A stretch of DNA of 64,000 nt from JABWBD01 sp040768665 (GCA_040768665.1 JAXGMN010000016.1:197712-261711), one strand, 5' to 3'. Counted from the stretch's first letter, positions 45,742-54,756 are shown. The notes: a model not told the origin generated them from the sequence alone. A program made the numbers and translations.

Positions 45742-45803
45742 GGGAGGCTATCATCTGCCGCTTGCCTTGCAGGTCGGCAGCCGGATCCTGGACCAGCCGA
45801 ATC

Positions 45804-46262
45804 TTACTTGGACTTCAAATCGAGCACGACCGGGTCCATTCCTTCCTTGACCTCTACGGTCAGCCCGGATGTCGAGGGACTTGAGTAGAGTACCGGCAAG
45901 AGGTGCTTGGCGGTCTCGGATAAATCCGCGTTGCTCGCCGGAGTCTCGGCTTCCGCCGCATTTCCAGCGGACTGCGATGATTCATCGATCTTGCTCACCG
46001 CTACCTGATGCTGACCAACGATCGCGCCGTCACCGGCTTCAAAGGTCCTCAGGACGAATGCCCCTGACGCGTCGGTCACTGCACGCGCGGGCGGCCCTCC
46101 CTCCGCGTGAAAGAACGCAACCGTAGCGCCCTCAACCGGGGAACCGTCCAGGGTGACGGTACCCTGGACCTTGGCAGTTTCCGGACGATCGGAGCCACAC
46201 CCCGTGAGCATGCACACGAGACTCACCACAACGAACCCAACAAAGAAGCGTTTCAGAGCCAT
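45804..46262 (-). CDS. Carboxypeptidase-regulatory-like lipoprotein
   Basis: The 152-residue protein has a signal peptide ending in the lipobox LTGC and then the beta-sandwich pattern KVQGTVTLDGSPVEGATVAF and TDASGAFVLRTFEAGDGAIV. This domain type is regularly encoded next to DUF1559 proteins in planctomycetes, as here. A short disordered insert (NAAEAETPASNADLSE) precedes the last strands. An envelope role is likely; partners unknown. Confidence 0.82.
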   Translation of the reverse strand: MALKRFFVGFVVVSLVCMLTGCGSDRPETAKVQGTVTLDGSPVEGATVAFFHAEGGPPARAVTDASGAFVLRTFEAGDGAIVGQHQVAVSKIDESSQSAGNAAEAETPASNADLSETAKHLLPVLYSSPSTSGLTVEVKEGMDPVVLDLKSK

Positions 46263-46399
46263 TTCGACGGAACTCCTTCCAATGTTGCGAGGCGACCGCT
46301 CATGCCCGGAGGACAATGCCCTGTGCAGGTCGTCCCTGTAGCCGAGGACTTCGATGGGCAGAGGCTGTCGCGTTGACTGTTTGATCCTGCTCGAGAATT

Positions 46400-47395
46400 C
46401 TAAGGCACCTCGACCGGCTGCCCGTCCGCGCGATGCCCCAACCGCTGGTAAGTGCAGTACTCGATTGTTTCGGAGAGGAAATGGACCGCTCCATCGCCGA
46501 AGACGAACATCGCCCCGCCGGGATGATACGACTTGTATCCGAATGCCGTGCTCCAGTTGCAGGGCTGCCAGCAATCACCGATTCCGCTGTTCACTTTGCC
46601 GCAGGAATCGTAGTTGATCGGGATGCTCGTGGTCGTCATCCCCTGCTGGCTGTTTGCACTAGCCCACCCGATCTGCACGTGCGTGCTGCAGTCGCGGAGA
46701 ACCTCTCCCATGAAAATGGTAGAGCTGAGTCCATCCCGGACGTCTCGGAATTTCGCACACCAGGGATTGGAAATCCGCAAGAATACTCCTCGCTCCTCGT
46801 TGGCTGGGACATTGGGCAGCGCCGGCACGCATGTATTGAGCATGGCGGCATATACAGGGCCGTCCGGACAATTCGTACAGGGAGACCCCCCGGAACTGCT
46901 CTTGCCCTTGGGGCCTTCCGTTCCCGTGTAGTTGTGGATGGCACGCGGGTTTCCGCCGATGTTCAACAGGTCCGAGTTGGTGTCGCTGGGACAAGTGTAG
47001 GTTGGAATGATGTAGTCTTCGACCTCGACTCCGTTGACGAGTTGTCGGTGCACCGAAGTATTGCTTGTAAAGTTGATGCCGTCGTAAAGAGCGCTCTGCT
47101 CCACGAACGGGAGAAGATGGACAAGCGTTGATCCACGTTCCGGATTGGGACCGGGCCAGACCGGCCCCCAAGGATTTCCATACGCCCACAGCCCGCCCGG
47201 CGGGAGCGAGCCGAACGAGTCGTGGTAGTTGTGGATTGCCAGACCTATCTGTTTGAGGTTGTTCGAGCACTGGCTTCGTCTCGCGGCTTCCCTGGCGGCC
47301 TGAACCGCCGGCAACAGCAGAGCAATCAAGATGCCGATAATTGCGATGACCACCAGCAACTCGACCAAAGTGAACGCGTTGCGACGAGTCGACAT
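46400..47395 (-). CDS. DUF1559 protein with type II prepilin-like N-terminus
   Basis: The ATG at 47395 gives 331 residues. The N-terminus NAFTLVELLVVIAIIG is a prepilin peptidase substrate followed by a hydrophobic helix and AREAARRSQCSNNLKQIGLA, which starts the DUF1559 domain. The C-terminal part has GGAMFVFGDGAVHFLSETI, the conserved family ending. These proteins are expanded in planctomycetes and thought to form pseudopilin-like surface structures. It pairs with the downstream lipoprotein gene. Confidence 0.93.
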   Translation of the reverse strand: MSTRRNAFTLVELLVVIAIIGILIALLLPAVQAAREAARRSQCSNNLKQIGLAIHNYHDSFGSLPPGGLWAYGNPWGPVWPGPNPERGSTLVHLLPFVEQSALYDGINFTSNTSVHRQLVNGVEVEDYIIPTYTCPSDTNSDLLNIGGNPRAIHNYTGTEGPKGKSSSGGSPCTNCPDGPVYAAMLNTCVPALPNVPANEERGVFLRISNPWCAKFRDVRDGLSSTIFMGEVLRDCSTHVQIGWASANSQQGMTTTSIPINYDSCGKVNSGIGDCWQPCNWSTAFGYKSYHPGGAMFVFGDGAVHFLSETIEYCTYQRLGHRADGQPVEVP

Positions 47396-47526
47396 GACAG
47401 AGTCTCCCACAAGGCATTGGTGTGGTACAGAACGAATGCAGCAAAACGGCGTGACTTAAGGCGGGATCCAAGCGGGCAATCCGCTCGCTCGAATTTCCTT
47501 GAGGGTACCCAGCGAAAGGGGTGGTG

Positions 47527-48777
47527 TCAATCGGTCTCATCGCTTTGTCTCCGGACCACTTGTGTCCGGCAGACCACACGTCGCGCAAGGATCGCCGCAA
47601 TGCTTCCTCGAACCGGCGCCAAGAGCAGTACCGCTGCCTTGTCTCCCCGCAGACGCAACTGTCGCCGTAGATGCTCCGGGGATTCCGAGACGCCACGCTT
47701 CTTGATCTCCAGGCGACCGACTCCGCGGCTCTCGAGCACCTGCTTCAACCGTTTCCGATCGAACGGCAGCAGATCGTCCACTTCAAAGCACGCCATGCCC
47801 GGGTCACTCACGGGCCGGTCGCCCGTCAGATACAGACAACCCCGATCGATGGCCGTCAACGCATTCCGCTCAGCCAGCGCCGGCACCAGCCGAGCGGCGA
47901 TCACCGCCGGGTCCGGCTCGAAGACGTAGCGAAGGATGCGCGATCCAACCGGGGGCGATTCCGAAGGAAGGCCCACGATCGTCCACGTGCCGGCAAGACG
48001 CCCGGGGCCATCGTCGGCCAGCACGGTGGCCCGACGATGGCCGGGCCGCTGGGCGAGATCTCCGAACCAGACGACGAGTTGCCTGCACTCGCGCCCGCGA
48101 CTGACCCACTCCAGTTCCGCCTGCCGCTGCCACTGCTCGGGCGGGCCGGCAGCCGGGGCCAATTTGATCGCGGCATTGGGGGCGGTCCGGAGGAGGTGGT
48201 CGAGAGTCGCCGCATCGGGTTCGTAGAGTTCAACCCGGGTGGTGCGGCGGCCGCCGGGCCGGCGGTCCGGGTCAATGTGCCATCCCGCCAGCCTGTCCAA
48301 TGCGACAGCCGCGGCATCCGCCACGTGGACGCGCTGCGGTGAGCCGCTTGCGACGGGGTGCAACGCGTCGAGGTTCGCCTCCGCCACGAGCGCGGCGATC
48401 GGGTCGCGGTCGACGCCCATGACCGACGCACGACGTGCCAGAGCCGTCAGATCTCCTCCGATCCCGCAGCATAGGTCCGCCAGCGGCACGGCCGATCGGA
48501 AGCGAGCGGCCTTGTAAAAAGCCACCGTTTCGTCGGTCGCCTGCTCCAGACCGATCGGAGTGAAAAACATGCTTTGGGGCTGGGAAAACTTCGTGCGAGC
48601 CCGGCGGCGAAGCTCCGCCTGCTCGAGCACGAGATGAACGCGCGCCGCAGAGAGTTCTTTGCGAAGTCGCGCAGCCTGGCGGACCAGCGGCAACGGCTCC
48701 TCCTCGATTCGCTGCAACCATTGGCGCCCGTGGCTGCCGATCAGCCAGCGATAAGCGTCGAACAATTCAGAGGGCAT
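47527..48777 (-). CDS. Class I SAM methyltransferase with THUMP-like C-terminal domain
   Basis: The ATG at 48777 gives 416 residues. ARTKFSQPQSMFFTPIGLEQ precedes motif I VPLADLCCGIGGDLTAL and motif II MGVDRDPIAALVAEANL. The C-terminal region (LLPFDRKRLKQVLESRGVGR, LEIKKRGVSESPEHLRRQL) matches the THUMP-like domain found in planctomycete and actinobacterial homologues. RNA or a small molecule could be the substrate; trimethylguanosine-synthase-like naming is common but unproven. Confidence 0.8.
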   Translation of the reverse strand: MPSELFDAYRWLIGSHGRQWLQRIEEEPLPLVRQAARLRKELSAARVHLVLEQAELRRRARTKFSQPQSMFFTPIGLEQATDETVAFYKAARFRSAVPLADLCCGIGGDLTALARRASVMGVDRDPIAALVAEANLDALHPVASGSPQRVHVADAAAVALDRLAGWHIDPDRRPGGRRTTRVELYEPDAATLDHLLRTAPNAAIKLAPAAGPPEQWQRQAELEWVSRGRECRQLVVWFGDLAQRPGHRRATVLADDGPGRLAGTWTIVGLPSESPPVGSRILRYVFEPDPAVIAARLVPALAERNALTAIDRGCLYLTGDRPVSDPGMACFEVDDLLPFDRKRLKQVLESRGVGRLEIKKRGVSESPEHLRRQLRLRGDKAAVLLLAPVRGSIAAILARRVVCRTQVVRRQSDETD

Positions 48778-49065
48778 TGATAATAACGGATGGGCTGGAG
48801 AACGCGGTTGCATCGATTGTAGCAGATCGACAGAAACAGACTCTCGCCCCACTTGAGATGCGTTACCCCCGCGATTCAGCATTCCCCGGTTCTTACGGGC
48901 GCCACGATCGGGACGACGCAGCGCGTCAGGCAGTCTGTGCGGGTCCGGGTCGCGACATGCAAACGACGGCCGGTCATGCGCCGATTCAGTAAGAGAGCAC
49001 TGGCGGTAGACGCGGGGTAGGACTGCGCACCTGCCGCAATCAACGTGCCTGAGAGGAAGAGAAGC

Positions 49066-49725
49066 ATGCAGCGGCGAATTCTCCTGCTGGCGGCTGGCCT
49101 GGGCTTCACCATGTTCGGACCGATGGCGGCATTCCGCGCGCCCAACTGGCTCTCGGGGAGTGCGGATACCCGCTCGCCCGCCTCGGTCGCTCCGGTACCA
49201 ATCGCCGAGAAACCCAAGGCCGTAACCCCCGAAGCAGCCTCCCCGGCGGCGCCGGGACCGGTCGTCGTCAAGCCGGCGCTGGACGGTTTTCCCACCTTCG
49301 ATTTTGCCGAGGTCTTCCGCTTCGATATCTCGCCCGGCTGGGTCACGAGTCGCTGGTCGCGAGTTTCGGCCGGTCTCGGGACTCTGCAGCTTCAGGGCTA
49401 CCGGGTTCCCCTGGTCACGGGAACCGCGGAAGACGATCTGGCCGGTTCACTCACCTACTATTTCAATCCGGCGCAGCAGGTCGAGAGGATCACGTTCTCG
49501 GGCACGACCGGGGACAGCAGGAAATTGGTCCACTTCATCGTAAACCGTTACGCCTTCGCCCGGCGGGTCGCAAACGATCCGAGTTTGTTTGTCTACGAAA
49601 TCTCCGAGCCGCACGGACCGCCTCGGAACTGGCTGCAAATCCGGCCCGCCAGATTGCTCCGGGCAGACCTGCCCTACCAGCGTTTCGAGATCGAACTGGT
49701 GATCGAGCGGCCGCGCGAGAAATGA
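49066..49725 (+). CDS. DUF6690-type exported protein
   Basis: An ATG after GAGGAAG encodes 219 residues. A hydrophobic N-terminal segment (LLLAAGLGFTMFG) is followed by a Pro/Ala-rich linker and a globular domain with FDFAEVFRFDISPGWVTSRW, GYRVPLVTGTAEDDLAGSLT and HFIVNRYAFARR. This looks like the planctomycete-restricted DUF6690 family; function unknown. It converges on the diadenylate cyclase gene across an inverted repeat. Confidence 0.7.
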   Translation: MQRRILLLAAGLGFTMFGPMAAFRAPNWLSGSADTRSPASVAPVPIAEKPKAVTPEAASPAAPGPVVVKPALDGFPTFDFAEVFRFDISPGWVTSRWSRVSAGLGTLQLQGYRVPLVTGTAEDDLAGSLTYYFNPAQQVERITFSGTTGDSRKLVHFIVNRYAFARRVANDPSLFVYEISEPHGPPRNWLQIRPARLLRADLPYQRFEIELVIERPREK

Positions 49726-49732
49726 CGGACCC

Positions 49733-49858
49733 CTAAATCAGATTTCACAATTCGTGGAAAAGGCCGCCGCCGGGCTCGCCCGGTGGGAGCCACGATTGCA
49801 GGCTAAACGCCAGCCCCGCCCCCACGATAATTCCACGAATCGTGAAACTTCATTTAGC
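49733..49858. repeat. 126-bp terminal-inverted-repeat element between convergent genes
   Basis: CTAAATCAGATTTCACAATT (from 49733), continuing into CGTGGAA, faces TTCCACGAATCGTGAAA (49831-49847), which continues to CATTTAG at the right end. The two 27-base arms differ at few positions. It may act as a bidirectional terminator or be a small mobile palindrome unrelated to the other repeats. Confidence 0.7.
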
Positions 49859-49862
49859 CGTC

Positions 49863-50942
49863 CTAGCCGGCCTTGCCGGCGTCCGGCTTCGCTTTCGGCC
49901 GAGGCTCCGCGGCGGGCGGTTCGTACTCGAAATCCTTCCAGACCATCGGCCGCCGATGGATCGGCTCGATCCGCAGCATGACCTCGCCGTTCTGAAAGAT
50001 GCGGACGGTGCCATTGGATTCGCTCACCGTCACCGAAACCGCCTTCGTCGCACGGCTGATCGCCGCCGCCGCCCAGTGGCGAGCTCCGAGGCCCTTCGAC
50101 AAGGTAATTGCCGACGCCGACGAATCGACGTAACGGCAGGCCGCTTCCACGATGCCATCGGAGGAGACGATAATAGCTCCATCCATCTGGGCGATTTCCT
50201 TGATCCCTTCCCGCACCCGTGCGTCCGCCAGCCGGCGATCCCTGCGGCTGTAGCCCCGCACCGGATCGAAGCCGACCGGATGGCTCTTGGTCAGTACCTT
50301 CCGCGTGTCGCCGACGACGAACATCGTTCCTACCGGCTTGCCCTCGCGACCTTCACGGCCGATCTCGATCGCCAGATCGACGACCGTCTTGAGCGTGTCC
50401 AGCGGGACGCGGGTTTCCAACTGGCGCAAGTCGCGCCCGGTCAGGCGGTCGAGGTGCTCGCCGAGATTGATGATGCTGACCGAATCCATGGTTTCCGCCT
50501 CGAACCCGCTATAAAGGGCCACGACACAGGACCCGGGGGCAAGGATGTCGTCGGCCACTGCCTCGAGCACTGCCTGAGTCAGCCGGTCGTAAACGGGGCT
50601 GGCCGCCATATCCATGACCACGGACTCGAGCCCCGCCTCCTTCGAGCCCGCCAGTTGCTCCGCGGAATCGGCTGCCACAATGATCTTCTCGTCACCGGCT
50701 AGATTCTTCAGGCGAGTCCAGTCCGCCGGGCCTTCCAACAGCAGCATGACCGCATCCGCCTCGGCCGACTCCGACAGCCGAACGGCCAGATTGTAAAGCG
50801 TCTTGAAGCGGTCGGTGAATCGTAAGGGCTTCATGCCTGCCACGGGTGTCTGCTGCCGATCTGATTTCGAGGTGGGGTGGGGTCGCGAGGAGGAATCGTC
50901 GCCTGCGTGCAGATCGCGCCATTCCCGCGTGCTGCGTGCCAT
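49863..50942 (-). CDS. DacZ-like diadenylate cyclase
   Basis: The ATG at 50942 preceded by GGAGG gives 359 residues. The C-terminal DAC domain has MDGAIIVSSDGIVEAACRY and LSKGLGARHWAAAAIS, where the RHR of DisA reads RHW, similar to the RHxAAAA form I recall for archaeal DacZ. The N-terminal half (LTQAVLEAVADDILAPGSCV, IINLGEHLDRLTGRDLRQLE) fits the pyruvate-kinase-C-like domain of DacZ. It should make the second messenger c-di-AMP, a regulator of potassium and osmotic balance, consistent with an organism handling compatible solutes. Confidence 0.85.
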   Translation of the reverse strand: MARSTREWRDLHAGDDSSSRPHPTSKSDRQQTPVAGMKPLRFTDRFKTLYNLAVRLSESAEADAVMLLLEGPADWTRLKNLAGDEKIIVAADSAEQLAGSKEAGLESVVMDMAASPVYDRLTQAVLEAVADDILAPGSCVVALYSGFEAETMDSVSIINLGEHLDRLTGRDLRQLETRVPLDTLKTVVDLAIEIGREGREGKPVGTMFVVGDTRKVLTKSHPVGFDPVRGYSRRDRRLADARVREGIKEIAQMDGAIIVSSDGIVEAACRYVDSSASAITLSKGLGARHWAAAAISRATKAVSVTVSESNGTVRIFQNGEVMLRIEPIHRRPMVWKDFEYEPPAAEPRPKAKPDAGKAG

Positions 50943-51317
50943 GCTTGCACCTCCGGCGTTATTGCCCAACGACGGACGACGACGTCGCACACACGCCCCA
51001 CCACCGCGCAAGAAAGCGAAGTGTCCCGAGAGAGCTCTCGCCGACTCGAGGCCTCGCTGAGAACGAACTGCCCGACCCCGTACGACCCTGAAACCTGCGG
51101 CCGGCAACCGGCGCACCGGCTCGCAAACCCGACGGCTCTATCGTACGAATTCCTCTGCTCGCTGACAACTACAAATCACGTAATCTACCGACTTTAGGGG
51201 TGGTTCAGGGAAGCATTCACGAACCTGGTCCGGAACCGGTCCGTTTTTCGGGTGGAAGCGTTTGGCCTCAACAACGTTGGCCGAAAGCAAACATGCTGAA
51301 GCCGCGGCCCGCCTTGG

Positions 51318-51346
51318 TTGACAGCAGAACTTCACACCGATAGATT
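51318..51346 (+). promoter_or_regulatory. Promoter of the ATP synthase operon
   Basis: TTGACA (51318-51323), 17 bases, TAGATT (51341-51346), 21 bases before the first start codon at 51368. A good sigma-70-type match in the correct place; the 5' leader would be short. The remaining bases from 50943 hold no gene. Confidence 0.7.
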
Positions 51347-51367
51347 AGCTATCTTCACAGGTGTCCC

Positions 51368-51628
51368 GTGGAACAGCCATCCGACGACCGATCGGCGATC
51401 GCTGCGGCTCTCGCATGGAGCACGCGGATCACCACGGTGGCTCTGGAAATGGTTATCCCCGCTGCCATCGGTTACTGGCTCGATCAGCAACTCGGAACCG
51501 TAGTCGTATTCGTCCTCTTGGGAGCGATCCTGGGCATGGCTTCCGGCCTAACCCATCTGCTGCGGATGGTCTCCTCGCCGGGCGAGGGGCGGGCCGGCGG
51601 CGGCGACCGTCAGGACAGATCCCAATGA
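51368..51628 (+). CDS. atpZ: ATP synthase accessory protein AtpZ/AtpI-like
   Basis: From a GTG, 86 residues with two membrane helices: STRITTVALEMVIPAAIGYW and VVFVLLGAILGMASGLTHLL. This is the AtpZ/AtpI (DUF) pattern with a short charged tail. It is the first gene of the operon and overlaps the next start by ATGA. It is thought to aid assembly or Mg transport with AtpI. Confidence 0.75.
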   Translation: MEQPSDDRSAIAAALAWSTRITTVALEMVIPAAIGYWLDQQLGTVVVFVLLGAILGMASGLTHLLRMVSSPGEGRAGGGDRQDRSQ

Positions 51629-52092
51629 CGAAGTCCGGCGGGAGTCGATGGGTTCGGCTGCGAGAAGCCAGCCCGGCGACACAGACATTGTTTTTGACAC
51701 TCGCAACCGCACTCGCCTACGGCATGGTCGGCCCGATCGCCTACCGGCTCGCGGCAGCAGACGGCTTACTTGCCGCTGCTGCTGCCGCAGTGGCCTGTTG
51801 GCTTGGTGCGGTTGGCGGAATTGCCGTCGCATTTCCGTTCCGGGCCCGGGGCGAGCGGTATGTTGGGATGGGCTTTTTGGCAGGGATGCTGCCACGGATG
51901 GGCGTTCCGCTAGCCTCCTCGGCTGCCCTGCACCTCCTGGGTGGGCCGCTGGCGGAAGCTGGCGTCGTATATTATGCTTTGGTGCTCTATTTGGTGCTGC
52001 TTGGCCTGGAAACGGCTATGTCGCTGCCTACCAAGGGCGTCCGGCCGCCCAAGCCGGCCGGTAACCGTAGAAGATCCCACGGCGAGCCATGA
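51625..52092 (+). CDS. atpI: AtpI-like membrane protein
   Basis: 155 residues with four hydrophobic segments (LFLTLATALAYGMVGPIAYR, AAAVACWLGAVGGIAVAF, GMGFLAGMLPRMGVPLASSA, VVYYALVLYLVLLGLETAM). Its place between atpZ and atpB with ATGA overlaps on both sides matches subunit I. Sequence identity to AtpI is not obvious, so the symbol is by context. Confidence 0.65.
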   Translation: MTKSGGSRWVRLREASPATQTLFLTLATALAYGMVGPIAYRLAAADGLLAAAAAAVACWLGAVGGIAVAFPFRARGERYVGMGFLAGMLPRMGVPLASSAALHLLGGPLAEAGVVYYALVLYLVLLGLETAMSLPTKGVRPPKPAGNRRRSHGEP

Positions 52093-52898
52093 TCGACATC
52101 GAAGAAGCAGGCAGTCACGTCCAGGACGCCCCCAGCTTCCATTTCCCTTTCGGCGAGCATTACGACCTGCCGCAGGTCCTTGGATTTCAGATTACGAAAT
52201 TCATGGTCCTCGAGCTGGCTGCCGCGCTACTGATGCTCCTGGTTTTCATCCCCTTGGCCAGGCGGATGGCTTCCGGCGAGCCGCCACGCGGTCGGTTTGG
52301 CACTCTCATCGAGGCCATGCTTGTGTTCCTTCGCGACGAGGTCGCCCGCCCCTCCATCGGACGGCGTGACGCTGACCGCTTCCTTCCCTACATTTGGACG
52401 ATTTTTTTCTTCGTCCTCTTCTGCAATCTTCTGGGAATCGTCCCCTGGATGGGATCGCCCACCGGAGCTTTGGCGACAACGGCGGCGCTGGCCCTCGTGA
52501 CGTTCCTCGTTGTAATCGCAGCGGGGATGTCGCACCACGGTCCGGTCGGCTTCTGGACCGGTATGGTTCCCCACATGGAACTCCCCTGGATCCTGGCCAT
52601 CTTTCTTAAGCCGATGCTCTTGGTAATCGAGGTTGTCGGCTTGGCGATTCGCCACACGGTGCTCGCCGTTCGTCTCCTGGCTAATATGTTTGCCGGCCAC
52701 CTGGTCCTCGCCGTGATCATTGGCTTCATCGCGGCCACCGCCCCGGCTATGTTCGCGCTTTGGGCGGGAGTCACGGTGGCCAGCGTGCTGGGTGCAACGG
52801 CCCTCAATCTGCTGGAACTCTTCGTCGCGTTCCTGCAAGCCTACATATTCGCGTTTCTGTCGGCCCTGTTTATTGGTATGGCGATTCACCAGCATTAG
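52089..52898 (+). CDS. atpB: ATP synthase subunit a
   Basis: The 269-residue membrane protein carries the essential arginine (Arg195) in LAVRLLANMFAGH within the fourth to fifth helix region, equivalent to Arg210 of Escherichia coli. It shows TIFFFVLFCNLLGIVPW and the C-terminal LLELFVAFLQAYIFAFLSAL. It forms the proton half-channels against the c-ring. Overlaps atpI by ATGA; a REP palindrome separates it from atpE. Confidence 0.95.
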   Translation: MIDIEEAGSHVQDAPSFHFPFGEHYDLPQVLGFQITKFMVLELAAALLMLLVFIPLARRMASGEPPRGRFGTLIEAMLVFLRDEVARPSIGRRDADRFLPYIWTIFFFVLFCNLLGIVPWMGSPTGALATTAALALVTFLVVIAAGMSHHGPVGFWTGMVPHMELPWILAIFLKPMLLVIEVVGLAIRHTVLAVRLLANMFAGHLVLAVIIGFIAATAPAMFALWAGVTVASVLGATALNLLELFVAFLQAYIFAFLSALFIGMAIHQH

Positions 52899-52907
52899 AA
52901 ACCCTGA

Positions 52908-52988
52908 CGAAACGGGGACCGGCTCCCGCTAATTCTAAAACCGCTTCCGAAGTTCAAGCAATATGAGGGTGCCTGTCCCTGTTTCGTT
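52908..52988. repeat. REP-type palindrome, copy 2, between atpB and atpE
   Basis: ACGAAACGGGGACCGGCTCC faces GGGTGCCTGTCCCTGTTTCG, ending just before the atpE ribosome site. Same GGGGACnGGC family as 22091-22170. It may modulate mRNA stability inside the operon. Confidence 0.75.
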
Positions 52989-53038
52989 TGTCTGCCGGGT
53001 ATCGCGCATTTCGTGTCTACTGTGAAGGAGAAACACAC

Positions 53039-53344
53039 GTGTACAAGCTCGCCAAGATTGCAGCCCTGACCCTCGTCGTCCTGTTCGTCGCGGCGACCCC
53101 CGCCATGGCACAAGAGCCCGCTGCCGCGGCTGCCAGCCCCCTCATCTACCTCGGTGGGGCGTTTGGCTCGGGACTGGTCATCATCGGCGCCGCCTACGGC
53201 ATCGGCAAGATCGGCTCCTCGGCCGTCGAGAGCATGGCCCGCCAGCCCGAAGTCGCCGGCAACGTCAATACGGCGATGATCATCGCGGCCGCTCTGATCG
53301 AAGGTGTCACGTTCTTTGCGCTGATTGTCTGCCTCGTAGGCTAG
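53039..53344 (+). CDS. atpE: ATP synthase subunit c with N-terminal signal-like extension
   Basis: A GTG after GAAGGAG gives 101 residues. Residues 1-25 (KLAKIAALTLVVLFVAATPA, then MAQ) look like a cleavable signal peptide. The mature hairpin has GGAFGSGLVIIGAAYGIGKI, the polar loop ARQPE and the ion-binding Glu88 in AALIEGVTFF. The Glu is followed by Gly, and the helix 1 Gln/Ser set of Na-type rings is absent, so proton use is expected. Confidence 0.93.
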   Translation: MYKLAKIAALTLVVLFVAATPAMAQEPAAAAASPLIYLGGAFGSGLVIIGAAYGIGKIGSSAVESMARQPEVAGNVNTAMIIAAALIEGVTFFALIVCLVG

Positions 53345-54088
53345 ATGGCGTCCACGCTCCTTCGGCAAAGCGAGAATACTATGTTCACCCGAGTCGCAAC
53401 TCGTCTCGCGCCGAGGTCGGCCGTGCTGGTGTGCTGCCTCGGCCTTGCCTGCGCTTGCGGCGAGCAGAGCCCGGGGGCGGAGCCTCGCGGCGGTCTCCAT
53501 GAAATGGCCCTCACCCTCGCTGCGGCCGACCCGGACCTCCACGGTGCCGCCCCCCACGGCGAGCACGGCGGCGGCATCAATCCGCTGTCCTTCCGCACCG
53601 ACTTGGCGCTCTGGACCGGCGTTGTCTTTCTGCTGCTGTTCCTGGTCCTCTGGAAGTTCGCCTGGGGGCCGATCCGAGACGGTCTGGACAAACGCGAGCG
53701 CCGCATCGCCGACGAGATCAGCTCCGCCGAGCGGACCAACCAGGAAGCCCGCCAGCTCCTCGCCGACTACCAGCAGAAGCTGACCAATTCCGAGGAAGAG
53801 GTCCGGCGAATGCTCGAGCAGGCCCGCTACGATGCCGAGCGGGTCGGCCAGGAGATGATCGACAAAGCCCGTGCCGCGTCCGAGGCCGAACACCAGCGGG
53901 CCGTGAGGGAAATCGAGGCGGCGACCGCCGGCGCGATGAAAGAACTCGCCGAGCGAAGCGCCTCCCTGGCGGTCGATCTGGCCGGCAAGATCGTCGGCTC
54001 CCGGCTAGATCCCAGCTCCCATGCGAGGTTGATCGAGCAGGCCGTGGCCGACGTCACCCGCGCCAATGGCAATTCCGGCAAGCCCTGA
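53345..54088 (+). CDS. atpF: ATP synthase subunit b
   Basis: The ATG directly abuts the atpE stop; a second in-frame ATG at 53381 would start a better signal/lipobox segment (LVCCLGLACAC). A His/Gly-rich stretch precedes the membrane helix TDLALWTGVVFLLLFLVLWK, then the long stator helix KRERRIADEISSAERTNQEA to the C-terminal delta-binding end. At 247 or 235 residues it is longer than the usual 156-180. The N-terminal extension is unusual and suggests a membrane-inserted or lipidated b subunit. Confidence 0.9.
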   Translation: MASTLLRQSENTMFTRVATRLAPRSAVLVCCLGLACACGEQSPGAEPRGGLHEMALTLAAADPDLHGAAPHGEHGGGINPLSFRTDLALWTGVVFLLLFLVLWKFAWGPIRDGLDKRERRIADEISSAERTNQEARQLLADYQQKLTNSEEEVRRMLEQARYDAERVGQEMIDKARAASEAEHQRAVREIEAATAGAMKELAERSASLAVDLAGKIVGSRLDPSSHARLIEQAVADVTRANGNSGKP

Positions 54089-54102
54089 GCGAAGAGGCCG
54101 CG

Positions 54103-54756
54103 ATGTCGCAGGACATTCCTGAACGCGAAGCCAAACTGGCCGCCGAGCTCCAGGCGGACGTGGCCGTCGATCACCTTGCCGGCGTCTATGCCGAGGCGTT
54201 CTTGGGGGCTGCCCGGAGCGCGGGCGTGACCGACGCGCTGCTCGAAGAGTTCGACTCGCTCGTGGCCGACCTGCTCGATCCGCATCCGGATCTCGAACAC
54301 GTCCTCGCTTCGGCCCTGGTCTCCCACGAGGAAAAGGTCGGCATTCTGGATCGTGTGCTGGGTGGCCGGGCCGCGCCGATGTTGTTGAACTTTCTGAAGG
54401 TGCTCTCCCGCCACGAGCGGCTCGACCTGCTGCGCCCCGTTCACCGCCAGGTACACGAGCGCTACGACCGTCTGCGGGGGCGGGTTCCCGTGCGGCTGAC
54501 CACGCCCGTGGCCATCGATGACTCGCTGGCCCGGAACATCACCGAAAACTTGCGCAAAATGGTCGGAGGCGAACCGGTCCTCGAACGCGTGGTCGACCCG
54601 GCTTTGATCGGTGGCGCCGTTGTTCAGATCGGAGACACCGTCTACGACGGCTCGATCGCCACCCAGTTGAAAACCGTGCGTCAACAGATGATTGACAGGA
54701 GTGCCCATGAGATTCAAAGCCGACGAGATCGCTTCCGTTATCCAGCAGGAGATTGA
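54103..54756 (+). CDS. atpH: ATP synthase subunit delta
   Basis: 217 residues with the OSCP/delta N-terminal helical domain (AVDHLAGVYAEAFLGAARSA) and the diagnostic C-terminal motif VVDPALIGGAVVQIGDTVYD followed by GSIATQLKTVRQQM. It links subunit b to the alpha/beta head. Its last 50 bases overlap the atpA start, which is longer than usual and adds a basic tail (SRRDRFRYPAGD). Confidence 0.93.
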   Translation: MSQDIPEREAKLAAELQADVAVDHLAGVYAEAFLGAARSAGVTDALLEEFDSLVADLLDPHPDLEHVLASALVSHEEKVGILDRVLGGRAAPMLLNFLKVLSRHERLDLLRPVHRQVHERYDRLRGRVPVRLTTPVAIDDSLARNITENLRKMVGGEPVLERVVDPALIGGAVVQIGDTVYDGSIATQLKTVRQQMIDRSAHEIQSRRDRFRYPAGD

